Origin: Clostridiales bacterium
GTDB taxonomy: Bacteria; Bacillota; Clostridia; Peptostreptococcales; Anaerovoracaceae
Reading direction: 5' to 3'
Assembly: GCA_009911365.1 (NCBI GenBank)
Contig: QXXF01000027.1
Location: 1-45,946 of the forward strand
Length of the DNA stretch: 45,946 nt
In this document: one piece after another, positions 1-7,841 of the stretch
How positions within the stretch are numbered: position 1 is the first letter of the stretch
How the letters are laid out: every line of letters begins with the position of its first letter
The notes under the pieces: generated by a model
Told to the model about the DNA's origin: nothing
Database searches by the model: none
What the model saw: the letters and a program-made list of their open reading frames with translations, nothing else
Program-made: the position numbers and the translations under genes

Positions 1-137
1 TTCAAAATCCTACATAAAACTTTTTGCCTGAAACAATCAATTTACTATTGACTTTTTATTTGCAGGCTTAAAAAATCCTTTCACTAATCACATGGCTGGA
101 AGCGTAAAAATTAACGATTTGGCAATATTATATTTTG

Positions 138-330
138 ACCTTCTCCGTGACGTGAACCGTCACGCCGCGACTATGACAATAGGAGCCATCGCCGCGTATT
201 CAGGAATAGGCGGGAATCGAGGGTATGGGGAAGCGAAATCCCCATCCGGATTGTCTGGTGGCCGAAAACCCGATTGGGGTTTTTGTGTCACACGGGCGAA
301 TCTGGCTCTACGAGGTTAAGGCCTCTTTTT
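138..330 (+). ncRNA. Candidate structured RNA, unassigned
   Basis: About 190 bases that are GC-richer than the AT-rich DNA to their left and hold several perfect hairpins in series: cgtgacg/cgtcacg (146-152 with 158-164), tgggga/tcccca (226-231 with 239-244) and aaaaccc/gggtttt (265-271 with 277-283). A short GAGG/CCTC stem (312-325) is followed by five T. The heptamer cgccgcg occurs twice (163-169, 190-196). No convincing reading frame is present. I do not recognise an RNA family. It could be a small RNA or a leader, and the terminator-like end just before the SOS promoter argues for a separate transcript. Confidence 0.25.
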
Positions 331-341
331 GATAAAAAGAG

Positions 342-370
342 TTGGTTGTGAACGAGTGTTCTGATAAAAT
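342..370 (+). promoter_or_regulatory. SOS promoter with LexA (DinR) box
   Basis: A perfect GAAC-N4-GTTC palindrome lies at 350-361 (GAACGAGTGTTC), the Firmicute LexA/DinR operator pattern. It sits in the 17-base spacer between TTGGTT (342-347) and TAAAAT (365-370), so bound LexA would block RNA polymerase. The first gene downstream is an error-prone polymerase, the expected kind of SOS target. Confidence 0.8.
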
Positions 371-376
371 CAAAAT

Positions 377-410
377 GAACATATGATCACGGATAAGTAG
401 GGATCATATG
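377..410. repeat. Inverted repeat, possible degenerate second LexA site
   Basis: catatgatc (380-388) and gatcatatg (402-410) are perfect inverted repeats around a 13-base loop, between the promoter and the ribosome site. The left arm overlaps GAACATATGATC (377-388), one mismatch from GAAC-N4-GTTC. It may be a weak second operator or a 5' leader hairpin. Confidence 0.4.
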
Positions 411-435
411 AACACATGGGAAAGGAGTTCGCGCA

Positions 436-1962
436 ATGGAACGAAAGGATCACGCGTATGTGGCGATTGATTTGAAATCCTTCTATGCGTCAGTGGAGTG
501 CGTGGAGCGAGGTTTGGATCCGCTGACCACGCATCTGGTGGTCGCGGATGAATCCCGCACGGAAAAGACCATTTGCCTGGCGGTGTCACCATCATTAAAA
601 GCTCTCGGCGTTCCAGGCCGCCCAAGGTTATTTGAAGTGATCCAACAAGTGGAACGAATCAACAGGCGGCGTAGACAAAGCGCGCCTGGGCGTGAATTCA
701 CAGGCTCGTCATACGACGCGGAGCGGCTGCGAACATCCCCGGAACGCGCCCTTTCCTATCTGACCGCGGTGCCGAGAATGGCGCTTTACATGGAATACAG
801 CACCCGGATTTATGGTATTTATCTAAAGCACGTGGCACCGGAAGACGTTCATGTGTATTCCATTGATGAGGTGTTTCTGGACGTGGCTAGGTATCTGAAC
901 GCCGCGGGGCAAACGGTTCGTGAATTCACCAAGACGATTTTGAGGGACATTTTGCGCGCCACGGGAATAACGGCGACCGCTGGGATCGGCACCAATCTCT
1001 ATCTCTGCAAAGTGGCCATGGACATCGTCGCCAAGTCCATCGAGCCAGATGAAGATGGTGCGCGGATCGCCCAGTTGGACGAACGGTCTTATCGTGAGCT
1101 GTTGTGGAACCATCGCCCGCTCACTGACTTTTGGAGAGTGGGGCGAGGTTATGCCAGAAAGCTGGAGCAACGCGGCATGTTCACCATGGGGGACGTTGCC
1201 AGGTGCTCCCTGGGCGGGGCAAAGGATTTTCACAACGAGGAATTGTTGTATCAATTGTTCGGTGTCAATGCGGAGCTGTTGATCGACCACGCTTGGGGTT
1301 GGGAACCCTGCACCATGGCGGACATTAAGGCTTACAAACCAAAGAACAACAGCCTGGGTTCCGGGCAAGTGCTGCGCAAACCTTATTCTTTTGAAAAAGG
1401 CAAGCTCATCGTGAAGGAAATGGCCGATTCGCTGGCGCTGGAATTGGTGGAAAAAGGACTGGTGACGGACCAAATGGTGCTGACTATCGGCTATGACCGG
1501 GAAAGTTTGAAAGACCCCAAGATACGTAGGCGATATCAAGGTTCCATCACCATAGACCGTTATGGGCGAGCGAAGCCGAAACACGCGCATGGAACCACGA
1601 ATCTGAAAAAGCCCACCGCATCTACAAAGCGGATCATGAATGCGGTCATGGAACTCTATGAGAGAATCGTGGATGCAAAACTTCTGATACGCAGAGTATC
1701 GATCGCGGCGAACCATGTGATCAAAGAAGGGGAAGAGAAAGCGCGGCCACTGGAGCAGCTTGACATGTTCAACGACTATGCGGCCATGCGAGAGCAGGAG
1801 GCAAAAGAGCGGCAAGTTTTGGAACAAGAGAAAGAAATGCAGAAAGCCATGTTGGACATTAAAAAGAAGTTTGGGAAAAATGCGATTGTGAAAGGAATGA
1901 ATCTAGAAGATGGTGCGACCACTCTGGAGCGGAACCATCAAATCGGCGGGCACAAAGCATAA
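436..1962 (+). CDS. Y-family translesion DNA polymerase (UvrX/UmuC-like)
   Basis: An error-prone polymerase of 508 residues that would copy past damaged bases during the SOS response. The N-terminus carries the Y-family metal site (AIDLKSFYASVE, residues ~11-22) and the palm motif YSIDEVFLD (~139-147), whose Asp-Glu pair is catalytic. Helix-hairpin-helix and little-finger regions follow, then a Lys/Glu-rich C-terminal tail. The start is set by AAAGGAG a few bases upstream. The stop codon TAA overlaps the ribosome site of the YolD-like gene ten bases on, so the two form one operon. The sequence fits the UvrX/YqjW-type polymerases often carried on Firmicute mobile elements better than chromosomal DinB. 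Control by the LexA box at 350-361 is inferred from its position. Confidence 0.9.
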   Translation: MERKDHAYVAIDLKSFYASVECVERGLDPLTTHLVVADESRTEKTICLAVSPSLKALGVPGRPRLFEVIQQVERINRRRRQSAPGREFTGSSYDAERLRTSPERALSYLTAVPRMALYMEYSTRIYGIYLKHVAPEDVHVYSIDEVFLDVARYLNAAGQTVREFTKTILRDILRATGITATAGIGTNLYLCKVAMDIVAKSIEPDEDGARIAQLDERSYRELLWNHRPLTDFWRVGRGYARKLEQRGMFTMGDVARCSLGGAKDFHNEELLYQLFGVNAELLIDHAWGWEPCTMADIKAYKPKNNSLGSGQVLRKPYSFEKGKLIVKEMADSLALELVEKGLVTDQMVLTIGYDRESLKDPKIRRRYQGSITIDRYGRAKPKHAHGTTNLKKPTASTKRIMNAVMELYERIVDAKLLIRRVSIAANHVIKEGEEKARPLEQLDMFNDYAAMREQEAKERQVLEQEKEMQKAMLDIKKKFGKNAIVKGMNLEDGATTLERNHQIGGHKA

Positions 1963-1971
1963 GGAGGAACC

Positions 1972-2391
1972 ATGAACGACAAACAGAATCGTTACGATGA
2001 CATCATTGACCTTCCACACCATGTCTCGACTGTCCATCCGCAAATGTCCAGAGCCGATCGGGCGGCGCAGTTTTCGCCTTTTGCCGCGCTGCAGGGATAT
2101 GAAGAAGCTATCGTGGAAACGGGGCGCACAACGGACAGGAAAGCGGAATTGAGCGAGGATGCGAAAGAGGCACTGGATGAGAGCTTGCGATTTTTGTTGA
2201 AACAGATCACGCACCATCCAGAAGTGTCCATTTCTTATTTCCGACCAGATGAGAGAAAGGATGGCGGGGAATATGTCACGATTATGGGCAAGGCCAAAGC
2301 GATTGACACGGACGAGCGTATCATTGTTTTGGAAGGCGGGGTGGAAATCCCAATTGGGGAAATTCGTGAAATTGAAACAATAGCTCAATAG
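1972..2391 (+). CDS. YolD-like family protein
   Basis: A 139-residue protein with the YolD-like signature near the N-terminus: a short polar start, then MSRADRAAQFSPFAAL and a downstream Tyr-Glu pair (residues ~25-43). The C-terminal half alternates beta strands (YVTIMGKAKAID, IIVLEGGVEIPIGEI). Proteins of this family are regularly encoded beside UvrX/UmuC-type polymerases in Firmicutes and are thought to be accessory or control partners; their biochemical role is not settled. It starts ten bases after the polymerase stop with an overlapping AAGGAGG site, so it is translationally linked. No membrane segment or signal peptide is seen. Confidence 0.85.
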   Translation: MNDKQNRYDDIIDLPHHVSTVHPQMSRADRAAQFSPFAALQGYEEAIVETGRTTDRKAELSEDAKEALDESLRFLLKQITHHPEVSISYFRPDERKDGGEYVTIMGKAKAIDTDERIIVLEGGVEIPIGEIREIETIAQ

Positions 2392-2426
2392 ACTCAATAA
2401 CCGGATGCAATTAAGGAGGGTTCTAT

Positions 2427-2492
2427 ATGACTTATTCGGAAGTTATTATAAAAAAGCTGCTTGAATTATGCACTGAACGAAACGACATTTGA
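2427..2492 (+). pseudogene. Truncated XRE-type HTH regulator start
   Basis: A 21-residue frame preceded by AAGGAGG reads MTYSEVIIKKLLELCTERND and then stops. This is the usual first helix of small XRE/Cro-type regulators of mobile elements; the recognition helix and the rest of the protein are absent. The following ~200 bases have no matching frame, so this is probably a deletion remnant and not a functional peptide. Confidence 0.55.
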
Positions 2493-2700
2493 GGATGAAT
2501 CGCACTCAGCACATGCGAACATATAAATCTTTTCTTATTTACATAAGGCGGCTTTCTCTGCCGTAAATCTCTTATATTTCTCGATTTCAACGCAACTTTC
2601 TTAAAAAAGTCAAAAATAATAGAATATTGAAAAAATCAGAATGTTCCATATGATTTTACAAACTTATCAGATATAATGAACGAAAAACAAATTGCGATAT

Positions 2701-2737
2701 AAAATGCCCAATCAACGACTGCTTGCTTGGGCATTTT
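2701..2737. terminator. Bidirectional hairpin terminator
   Basis: aaaatgcccaa (2701-2711) pairs perfectly over 11 bases with ttgggcatttt (2727-2737). A T-run follows on the plus strand and the mirror A-run precedes it, so it could end transcription in both directions. It separates the polymerase cassette from the sigma-like gene. Confidence 0.75.
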
Positions 2738-2866
2738 TTGTGCTTTCAAAATTTTTTTAAAATTTTTTTCTGAAAACCCGAACATTCGGCGGTCCTCAAT
2801 TGGGAGTAAGTATAGAAGGGGAATCATGCTTGCTTTCATTTCATTGTGGAAAGGAGGTGAATTCAC

Positions 2867-3307
2867 GTGGAACCATCTTCTTTCTATGACGAAGAAACGG
2901 TCAGACATCAATTTGACCGCCTAAGCAAACTTGCTTTGAAAGGCGAGGCTGCGAATTATTTCAAGCAATTGGCCTATCGGAAGCGGCATGAAGTTGCGCT
3001 GTCCGAGTTGTTGGTCGAAAGCTTGGAAAGCCTTTGCGTCCTGGAAGGATATGAACCGGAACGCCATTCGTTCCGAGTCCTTGGCTATGACATCGAAGTA
3101 AACGACGATTTGCTTGCGGAATCCCTGCAAGTTTTGACGGAAAAAAAGCGGAGCGTGGTTTTGCTGTCATATTTCTTGGACATGAGCGACGCAGAAATCG
3201 CAAGAACGATGCGCCTCGCCCGTAGCACCATTCATGAACATTGGAAAAGATCCCTGGAATTGTTGAAGAAAACGATGGAGGAAAAACTAAATGGAACAGG
3301 ACTTTAA
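2867..3307 (+). CDS. Sigma-70-like protein of a conjugative element
   Basis: A 146-residue protein starting MEPSSFYDEE, like the small sigma-factor-like proteins (Tn916 Orf7 type) of conjugative transposons. The C-terminal half carries a region-4-like helix-turn-helix: SVVLLSYFLDMSDAEIARTM followed by LARSTIHEHWKRSLELLKK (residues ~101-138). No region 2 is evident, so it probably acts as an element-specific transcription activator and not a full sigma factor. The start is GTG, fixed by a strong AAAGGAGGTGA. Its end overlaps the next gene by 17 bases, so the pair is translationally coupled. It lies upstream of the recombinase, where such genes control excision and transfer in related elements. 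Confidence 0.8.
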   Translation: MEPSSFYDEETVRHQFDRLSKLALKGEAANYFKQLAYRKRHEVALSELLVESLESLCVLEGYEPERHSFRVLGYDIEVNDDLLAESLQVLTEKKRSVVLLSYFLDMSDAEIARTMRLARSTIHEHWKRSLELLKKTMEEKLNGTGL

Positions 3308-3536
3308 GAAAAACGAACGGATCGACTTGCCGCCATTCGACACAATCAAGTCTGCGGCAGGGGAAGACGTGCTGGCGATCATGGACATACTCGAGCATTA
3401 CGAACATTACATCAATCGTCTGTCGATACGAAAATTGTACGATGAAGATGGGAGAGAGCAGTATTGCGTCGATGAAACGCTGCGGCGCATGTTGGAGATC
3501 AAACTGATCACGGTGATCTTGAATTTCGAGGTTTAG
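3291..3536 (+). CDS. HTH protein of conjugative-transposon type (HTH_16)
   Basis: An 81-residue protein matching the Tn916 Orf8-type helix-turn-helix family: a PPFDTIKSAAGEDVLAIMDI start, then YEHYINRLS and the conserved ending YCVDETLRRMLEIKLITVIL. It overlaps the sigma-like gene by 17 bases and is almost certainly coexpressed with it. In Tn916-like elements the pair activates the excision and transfer genes; that role here is inferred from family and position. The protein looks complete. Confidence 0.8.
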   Translation: MEQDFKKNERIDLPPFDTIKSAAGEDVLAIMDILEHYEHYINRLSIRKLYDEDGREQYCVDETLRRMLEIKLITVILNFEV

Positions 3537-4281
3537 GGCGGCGATTGGCTGCGACACTGAAAACAGCCTCCTAATTATTTTATAGGGCCATGCGGCAGTA
3601 AGACGTGAAATTCGCTCATATGACCGCATGACCCGCTTGCTACCGTTGGCGAACGCATGAAACAGAGAATGGAAGAGGAATTGACCCTAAACATTCTAGA
3701 CGTTAAAATACAGGCTCGAAAACCCCTTCGCTTCTCCAAGACATAGAGATCGTTCCCCAAAGCTTTAAGGCTTTTTCGATTGAATTTCAATATTTGAGAA
3801 TTCTCGACAGGAAGCAAGCGCAAAAGGAGGGAGCCTGGCTTTGGGATGGCTCTTAAAAAGCAGGGATTTGCACCTTTAAAACTGAATAATGACATCTCAC
3901 AGGATATAGGAATCAGTCTAGCCTGGTAATGGACACGCCATGACTTCCTGCGTTGGTTTGCTTTGCGCTATTGTGTTATGAAGCGATCTGGTGTTGCAAA
4001 CGATGAAATGCTTCTAAAGGGCATGAAGTAAAGGTACGAGCGACAAATGATCCAATTACGAGCAAAACATGGGTGTTTTGCGGCGATGACGCTGGTTTTG
4101 AATGGCTCCAAAGAAAAAGCCGCTTTGGAGAAAGGCCATTGCCCGATGGCTGCTGTGAGATGGATTCATGATTTTTCTTTGTAGAGTGGTTCACCTAGAC
4201 AAGTGGGCATTTAATCCTGTAGGAAAGTGAGGGCAATGAAACCGGGTAACAGATTTTCCTCGTAATTTGAACATAGGAAGA
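3537..4281. other. Long gap with no supported gene
   Basis: About 745 bases between the HTH gene and the small SHOCT-like gene. All frames I read are cut by stops. Short frames (a 29-codon one from about 3657, and a 72-codon one on the minus strand at 3976-4194) have no family resemblance and no good ribosome site. It may hold the non-coding control region that lies before recombinase genes in these elements, or a fully decayed gene. Confidence 0.5.
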
Positions 4282-4293
4282 ATGGTGGTGTTT

Positions 4294-4443
4294 ATGAAAA
4301 GAGAAAAATTATTGCGGTATAGTATGCAATTGTCGATGTTGAAATTATTGCTTATAAAGGGATTAATAGACGAAAGGGAATATCAGATAATACAGAAAAA
4401 GTTAATGAAAGATTATGATATTGTATCAAATATTACTGCTTGA
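4294..4443 (+). CDS. Small SHOCT-like protein upstream of recombinase
   Basis: A 49-residue protein (starting MKREKLLRYSMQLSMLKLLL and continuing with GLIDEREYQIIQKKLMKDYD) of the type that sits just upstream of large serine recombinases in clostridial conjugative elements. It has a hydrophobic helix followed by a SHOCT-like segment with the I-x-x-x-E-Y pattern. The internal ATG at 4294 is preferred because of the GGTGG just before it; an in-frame ATG at 4282 would add four residues but lies almost on the AGGAAG. A role in recombination directionality is plausible from position only. Confidence 0.65.
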   Translation: MKREKLLRYSMQLSMLKLLLIKGLIDEREYQIIQKKLMKDYDIVSNITA

Positions 4444-4468
4444 CGAATTTGCTGTGCTATAATATAAT
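4440..4468 (+). promoter_or_regulatory. Promoter for serine recombinase
   Basis: TTGACG (4440-4445) and TATAAT (4463-4468) are separated by 17 bases. The -35 box overlaps the stop codon of the SHOCT-like gene, so the recombinase can be expressed separately from it. Confidence 0.65.
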
Positions 4469-4509
4469 TTGATTAACACTACGATAAAGATACAAAAGGG
4501 AGGGCAGAG

Positions 4510-6318
4510 ATGGAAATTGAATTAATAAAAGCAAATAATCCAATTGATGGTTCTGCCAAACGAAAAATAGAGAAGCTGCGAGTTGCTGCTTATTGTCGAG
4601 TCAGTACAGATGACGAAGATCAGATAAAAAGCTACAACTCGATGGTGAAGCATTATACAGATTTGATTAAAAATAATAAGGCATGGATATTTGTGGATGT
4701 TTACGCAGATAAGGCAATAACTGGAACTAAGGTAGACAAGCGGAGCGAATTTCAACGCTTGATACAAGATTGTATGGAAGGCAGCATAGACATGATTATT
4801 GCCAAAAGCATCCCTCGGTTTGCAAGGAACACACTGGACACTTTGAAATACATAAGGCTGTTGAAAGAACGTAATATAGCGGTTTATTTTGAAGTTGAAA
4901 AAATCAACACGTTAAAAGACGGAGAATTTTTAATAACGATTCTAAGCTCTGTGGCACAGCAGGAAGTTGAAAACACATCTGCTTATGTTAAAAAGGGCTT
5001 GAAGATGAAAATGAAACGTGGTGAACTGGTTGGGTTCCAGGGATGCATGGGTTATGATTACAATGTGGAAACAAAATCTATTTCCATAAATGAGGAAGGC
5101 GCTAAAACTGTCCGATATATTTTTGAAAGGTATGTCGCGGGTGCTGGAAGCAGCATGATAGCCAGGGAATTAAACGAGCAGGGAATAGTAACGTTAAGAG
5201 GAAACCCTTGGACTTCATCCAGCGTAATGGGAATTATCAATAATGAAAAGTATAAGGGAGATATTCTTCTTGGAAAAACATTTACGGTAGACCCGATTTC
5301 AAAAAGGCGCCTGGAAAATCTAGGAGAAGAAGATAGATATTATATTCATGATCACCATGTACCTATTATTTCAGATGAAATATTTGATAAGGCCCAGGAA
5401 ATACGCAACCGTAGAAATGGAAATCGAAAACATGGGGTTATGCCTGGAAAGCGAGAAAAGTACAGCCGGAAATTTGCGTTTAGTAGTATGCTGGAGTGTG
5501 GATTTTGTGGGACAAGACTTTCACGTAGGAGATGGCACAGTGGCACAAAATATAAAAAGATAATTTGGCAATGTGTTAAATCGACAAAGGATGGAAAGCG
5601 CTTCTGCCCAGACAGCAAAGGCATTCCAGAGCAGGTGATCGAGAAAGCATTTATAGAATCTTATAGAATGCTATGTAGGGACAATAAAGATGTTTTGGAG
5701 GAGTTCCTAAGCAGGACAGAAAAAGCACTGGGAGAAAATACGACTGAAGATCAAGTGAATAAACTAGAAAAAAGCATAGAGGAAATTTCTACAAAGAGAA
5801 AGAAACTACTTGACAATTATCTTCTTGGGGTGGTTGAACAGGAAATTTATGAAGAAACAGACATAAGTTTGAAGGCAGAATTGACTAACGCAAATGCGAA
5901 ACTCCAATATCTGCGTCAGCAATTGAACGAAAAAAGCTCCTTACAACTAAGAATAACAGAATTTAGGAGGGCATTATGTAAGAACCGGTTGCTTGAAGAA
6001 TTTGACAGAGGCATATTTGAAAGCATCGTTGAAAAAGTCATAATAGGTGGATATGACGAAGATGGAAATAAAGATCCCTATAAAATAACTTTCATATATA
6101 AGACAGGATTTAGGAATGAATTTGGGAATACAAAGAAGCGCTTCGGCAAGTCATCAGATGTCGGAAACAAAGCGAAAAAAATGTGTTCCGATACAAGTGA
6201 CAAGGTAGAAGATTTATGTTCCAACAGTAGTCTCAACAAGTGTGGAGACGGTATGTTTATTGTCCAAACTTCATTCAGACCAGCATATGGAGGTGGAGCT
6301 TCAGATGGACGAGCTTGA
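4510..6318 (+). CDS. Large serine recombinase (integrase of element 1)
   Basis: A 602-residue site-specific recombinase. The N-terminal resolvase domain (residues ~22-165) shows the catalytic-serine motif YCRVSTDDEDQ, then SIPRFARNTLD and the helix-E region. The recombinase domain (~170-280) contains RELNEQGIVTLRGNPWTSSS. A zinc ribbon (~330-365) has CGFCG and a second Cys pair, and a coiled coil follows (~395-480). It would integrate and excise its element between att sites without host factors. AAAAGGGAGGG sets the start. The last ~40 residues, rich in Ser/Lys/Gly, read across the junction with an rlmD fragment, overlapping it by 77 bases in another frame; the natural C-terminus may therefore be partly supplied by the target site. 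Confidence 0.92.
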   Translation: MEIELIKANNPIDGSAKRKIEKLRVAAYCRVSTDDEDQIKSYNSMVKHYTDLIKNNKAWIFVDVYADKAITGTKVDKRSEFQRLIQDCMEGSIDMIIAKSIPRFARNTLDTLKYIRLLKERNIAVYFEVEKINTLKDGEFLITILSSVAQQEVENTSAYVKKGLKMKMKRGELVGFQGCMGYDYNVETKSISINEEGAKTVRYIFERYVAGAGSSMIARELNEQGIVTLRGNPWTSSSVMGIINNEKYKGDILLGKTFTVDPISKRRLENLGEEDRYYIHDHHVPIISDEIFDKAQEIRNRRNGNRKHGVMPGKREKYSRKFAFSSMLECGFCGTRLSRRRWHSGTKYKKIIWQCVKSTKDGKRFCPDSKGIPEQVIEKAFIESYRMLCRDNKDVLEEFLSRTEKALGENTTEDQVNKLEKSIEEISTKRKKLLDNYLLGVVEQEIYEETDISLKAELTNANAKLQYLRQQLNEKSSLQLRITEFRRALCKNRLLEEFDRGIFESIVEKVIIGGYDEDGNKDPYKITFIYKTGFRNEFGNTKKRFGKSSDVGNKAKKMCSDTSDKVEDLCSNSSLNKCGDGMFIVQTSFRPAYGGGASDGRA

Positions 6319-6550
6319 TTTGACGGCTGCGGAGAGCAAGGCAGCTTATGAGGAAATCAAGGATTATGTGTTGGAACATACTGGATTGAAAGTCAGCAGT
6401 TTGTATATCGCACAGGTAAAAGAGAAATGTGGGATTATCGAGAGGGTGAACTACAATCTGCCAAAATCGAAAAATTCCAGACAACCGAAATGCCCGCCAG
6501 AGAAAGAAGTGGCTATAAGGGAGGCGTTGGAATATTTCCATATGATTTGA
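6242..6550 (+). pseudogene. rlmD: 3' fragment of 23S rRNA (uracil-5) methyltransferase
   Basis: This frame begins in the typical RlmD/RumA ending (VETVCLLSK) and continues through the C-terminal extension seen in clostridial copies: MDELDLTAAESKAAYEEIKD, then LKVSSLYIAQVKEKCG and PPEKEVAIREALEYF. The catalytic domain with the SAM motifs and nucleophilic Cys is missing. The fragment starts exactly where the serine recombinase gene runs out, which fits integration of element 1 into the 3' end of an rlmD-type gene. rumA/rlmD-type genes are, as I recall, a known integration target of ICEs. Whether the target was the chromosomal copy or a copy carried by another element cannot be told here. Confidence 0.75.
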
Positions 6551-6594
6551 TGATTGTTTAGAAAAGGAGGAGTGTTTCTCTTTGATTTACACCT

Positions 6595-6624
6595 TTGAGT
6601 GCTATCGTCATTTTCTTGTATAAT
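6595..6624 (+). promoter_or_regulatory. Promoter
   Basis: TTGAGT (6595-6600) and a perfect TATAAT (6619-6624) are 18 bases apart, 27 bases before the start of the amber-interrupted small gene. Confidence 0.6.
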
Positions 6625-6650
6625 GAAGCCAAGAAAGGACGGTGAGCTTT

Positions 6651-6830
6651 ATGAGAGAAAAGAAAAACCATTTATATGTGGACAGTAGGGAACGGAGCAT
6701 TTTATTACATAGCCTTGTGGAGCTGAAAAACCAGCTCATTCAGTAGGGCAGATATACGGACTGCGTTGACGAACTGATATTTAAGGTTGTAAATGCACCA
6801 GTAAAGAGAATGAAAATTGAATATGTCTAA
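6651..6830 (+). pseudogene. Small conjugative-element gene with amber stop
   Basis: Two collinear reading segments in the same frame, split by one TAG at 6744-6746. The first reads MREKKNHLYVDSRERS and ends KNQLIQ; the second reads GRYTDCVDELIFKVV and ends KRMKIEYV. Joined, they form a 59-residue small protein of the kind found in Tn1549-like elements, where a Gln codon (CAA/CAG) would be expected at the stop. A good promoter and a terminator flank it. It is either a single-base pseudogene or, less likely, a sequencing error or readthrough. Confidence 0.65.
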
Positions 6831-6842
6831 GGCACATCACAG

Positions 6843-6886
6843 AGCCGCTTATTCTTATTGATTTTTTAAGAGTAAGCGGCTTTTTT
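6843..6886 (+). terminator. Rho-independent terminator
   Basis: agccgcttattctta and taagagtaagcggct form a long stem ending in six T (6881-6886). It closes the small amber-interrupted gene before parA. Confidence 0.85.
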
Positions 6887-6957
6887 GCGTTTTCTGGTAC
6901 TCTTACATAGCCACCTTGACAAAGTGGCTAAATCTATGCGAAAGGAGGACGCACCCT

Positions 6958-7767
6958 ATGTCAAATTGCAAAGTAATCGCTTTAACCAACCAGAAAGGCG
7001 GCGTTGGCAAGACCACCACGGCAGTCAATCTGGGCGTGGCTCTGGCACAGCAGGGCAAAAAAGTCCTGCTCATTGATGCCGATGCACAGGCAAATTTAAC
7101 CATGTCGCTCGGTTACAGCCGACCAGACGACTTGCCCGACACGCTCTCGACCATCATGCAGGACATCATTGACGATAAAGCCGTCGATGTTTCCAGAAGC
7201 ATCCTGCACCATGACGAGGGCGTTGACCTGCTCCCGTCCAACATTGAACTGTCGGGACTGGAAGTAAGGCTGATTAACGCCATAAGCCGTGAAAGCGTAC
7301 TCAAAACCTGCATCAATGAAGTAAAAAAGAATTACGACACGGTTCTCGTGGACTGTATGCCGAGCTTGGGTATGCTGACAATCAATGCGCTTGCGGCTGC
7401 TGACAGCGTGGTTATCCCGACACAGCCCCATTATCTTTCCGCCAAAGGCTTAGAGCTGTTGCTTCGCTCCGTGTCTAAGGTCAAACGGCAAATCAACCCG
7501 CACCTGCGGATTGACGGCATCCTTATGACGATGGTAATGCCACGCACGAACATCTCTAAGGAAATCACGGCAACGGTGAAAAGTGTCTACGGGCAGAGGA
7601 TTAAAGTATTCGACACACAGATACCCCACTCCATCCGTGCCGTGGAAGCCACCGCAGAGGGCAAGAGCATTTTTGCCTACGACAAAGGCGGCAAGGTAGC
7701 CGCCGCTTACGAGCAGTTCGGAAAGGAGGTGGCAGAGCTTGGCGAAAAACAGAGGAAGCAAAATTGA
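6958..7767 (+). CDS. parA: ParA family ATPase (Soj-like)
   Basis: A 269-residue deviant Walker ATPase. KGGVGKTTTAVNLG (residues ~12-25) is the signature P-loop, VLLIDADAQANLT (~37-49) the switch region, and VLVDCMPSLGMLTINAL (~128-144) the Walker B region. It would help segregate or stabilise the excised element. The start ATG is chosen because AAAGGAGG lies ten bases upstream; the frame is open further up without a ribosome site. The protein ends EKQRKQN, a few residues shorter than usual, and its stop codon seems to come from the adjacent IS end. The ParB partner that normally follows is absent. Confidence 0.9.
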   Translation: MSNCKVIALTNQKGGVGKTTTAVNLGVALAQQGKKVLLIDADAQANLTMSLGYSRPDDLPDTLSTIMQDIIDDKAVDVSRSILHHDEGVDLLPSNIELSGLEVRLINAISRESVLKTCINEVKKNYDTVLVDCMPSLGMLTINALAAADSVVIPTQPHYLSAKGLELLLRSVSKVKRQINPHLRIDGILMTMVMPRTNISKEITATVKSVYGQRIKVFDTQIPHSIRAVEATAEGKSIFAYDKGGKVAAAYEQFGKEVAELGEKQRKQN

Positions 7768-7841
7768 TGTGGTATAAAAAAAGTTGACAGCCCATTCTCA
7801 AGGATTTGAGATATAATCAAGAGAATAAGGAGTGAACAAAA

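Noticed and set aside
92-319. 75-codon plus-strand frame
   Set aside because: No ribosome site, no family resemblance, and it runs through several perfect hairpins; structured non-coding DNA fits better.
823-1827. 334-codon minus-strand frame inside the polymerase gene
   Set aside because: Antisense shadow of an intact Y-family polymerase with clear catalytic motifs.
2961-3629. 222-codon minus-strand frame
   Set aside because: Antisense to the sigma-like and HTH genes, which have good ribosome sites and family matches.
3575-4194. Minus-strand frames in the gap after the HTH gene
   Set aside because: No ribosome sites and no recognisable family; plus-strand frames are also broken.
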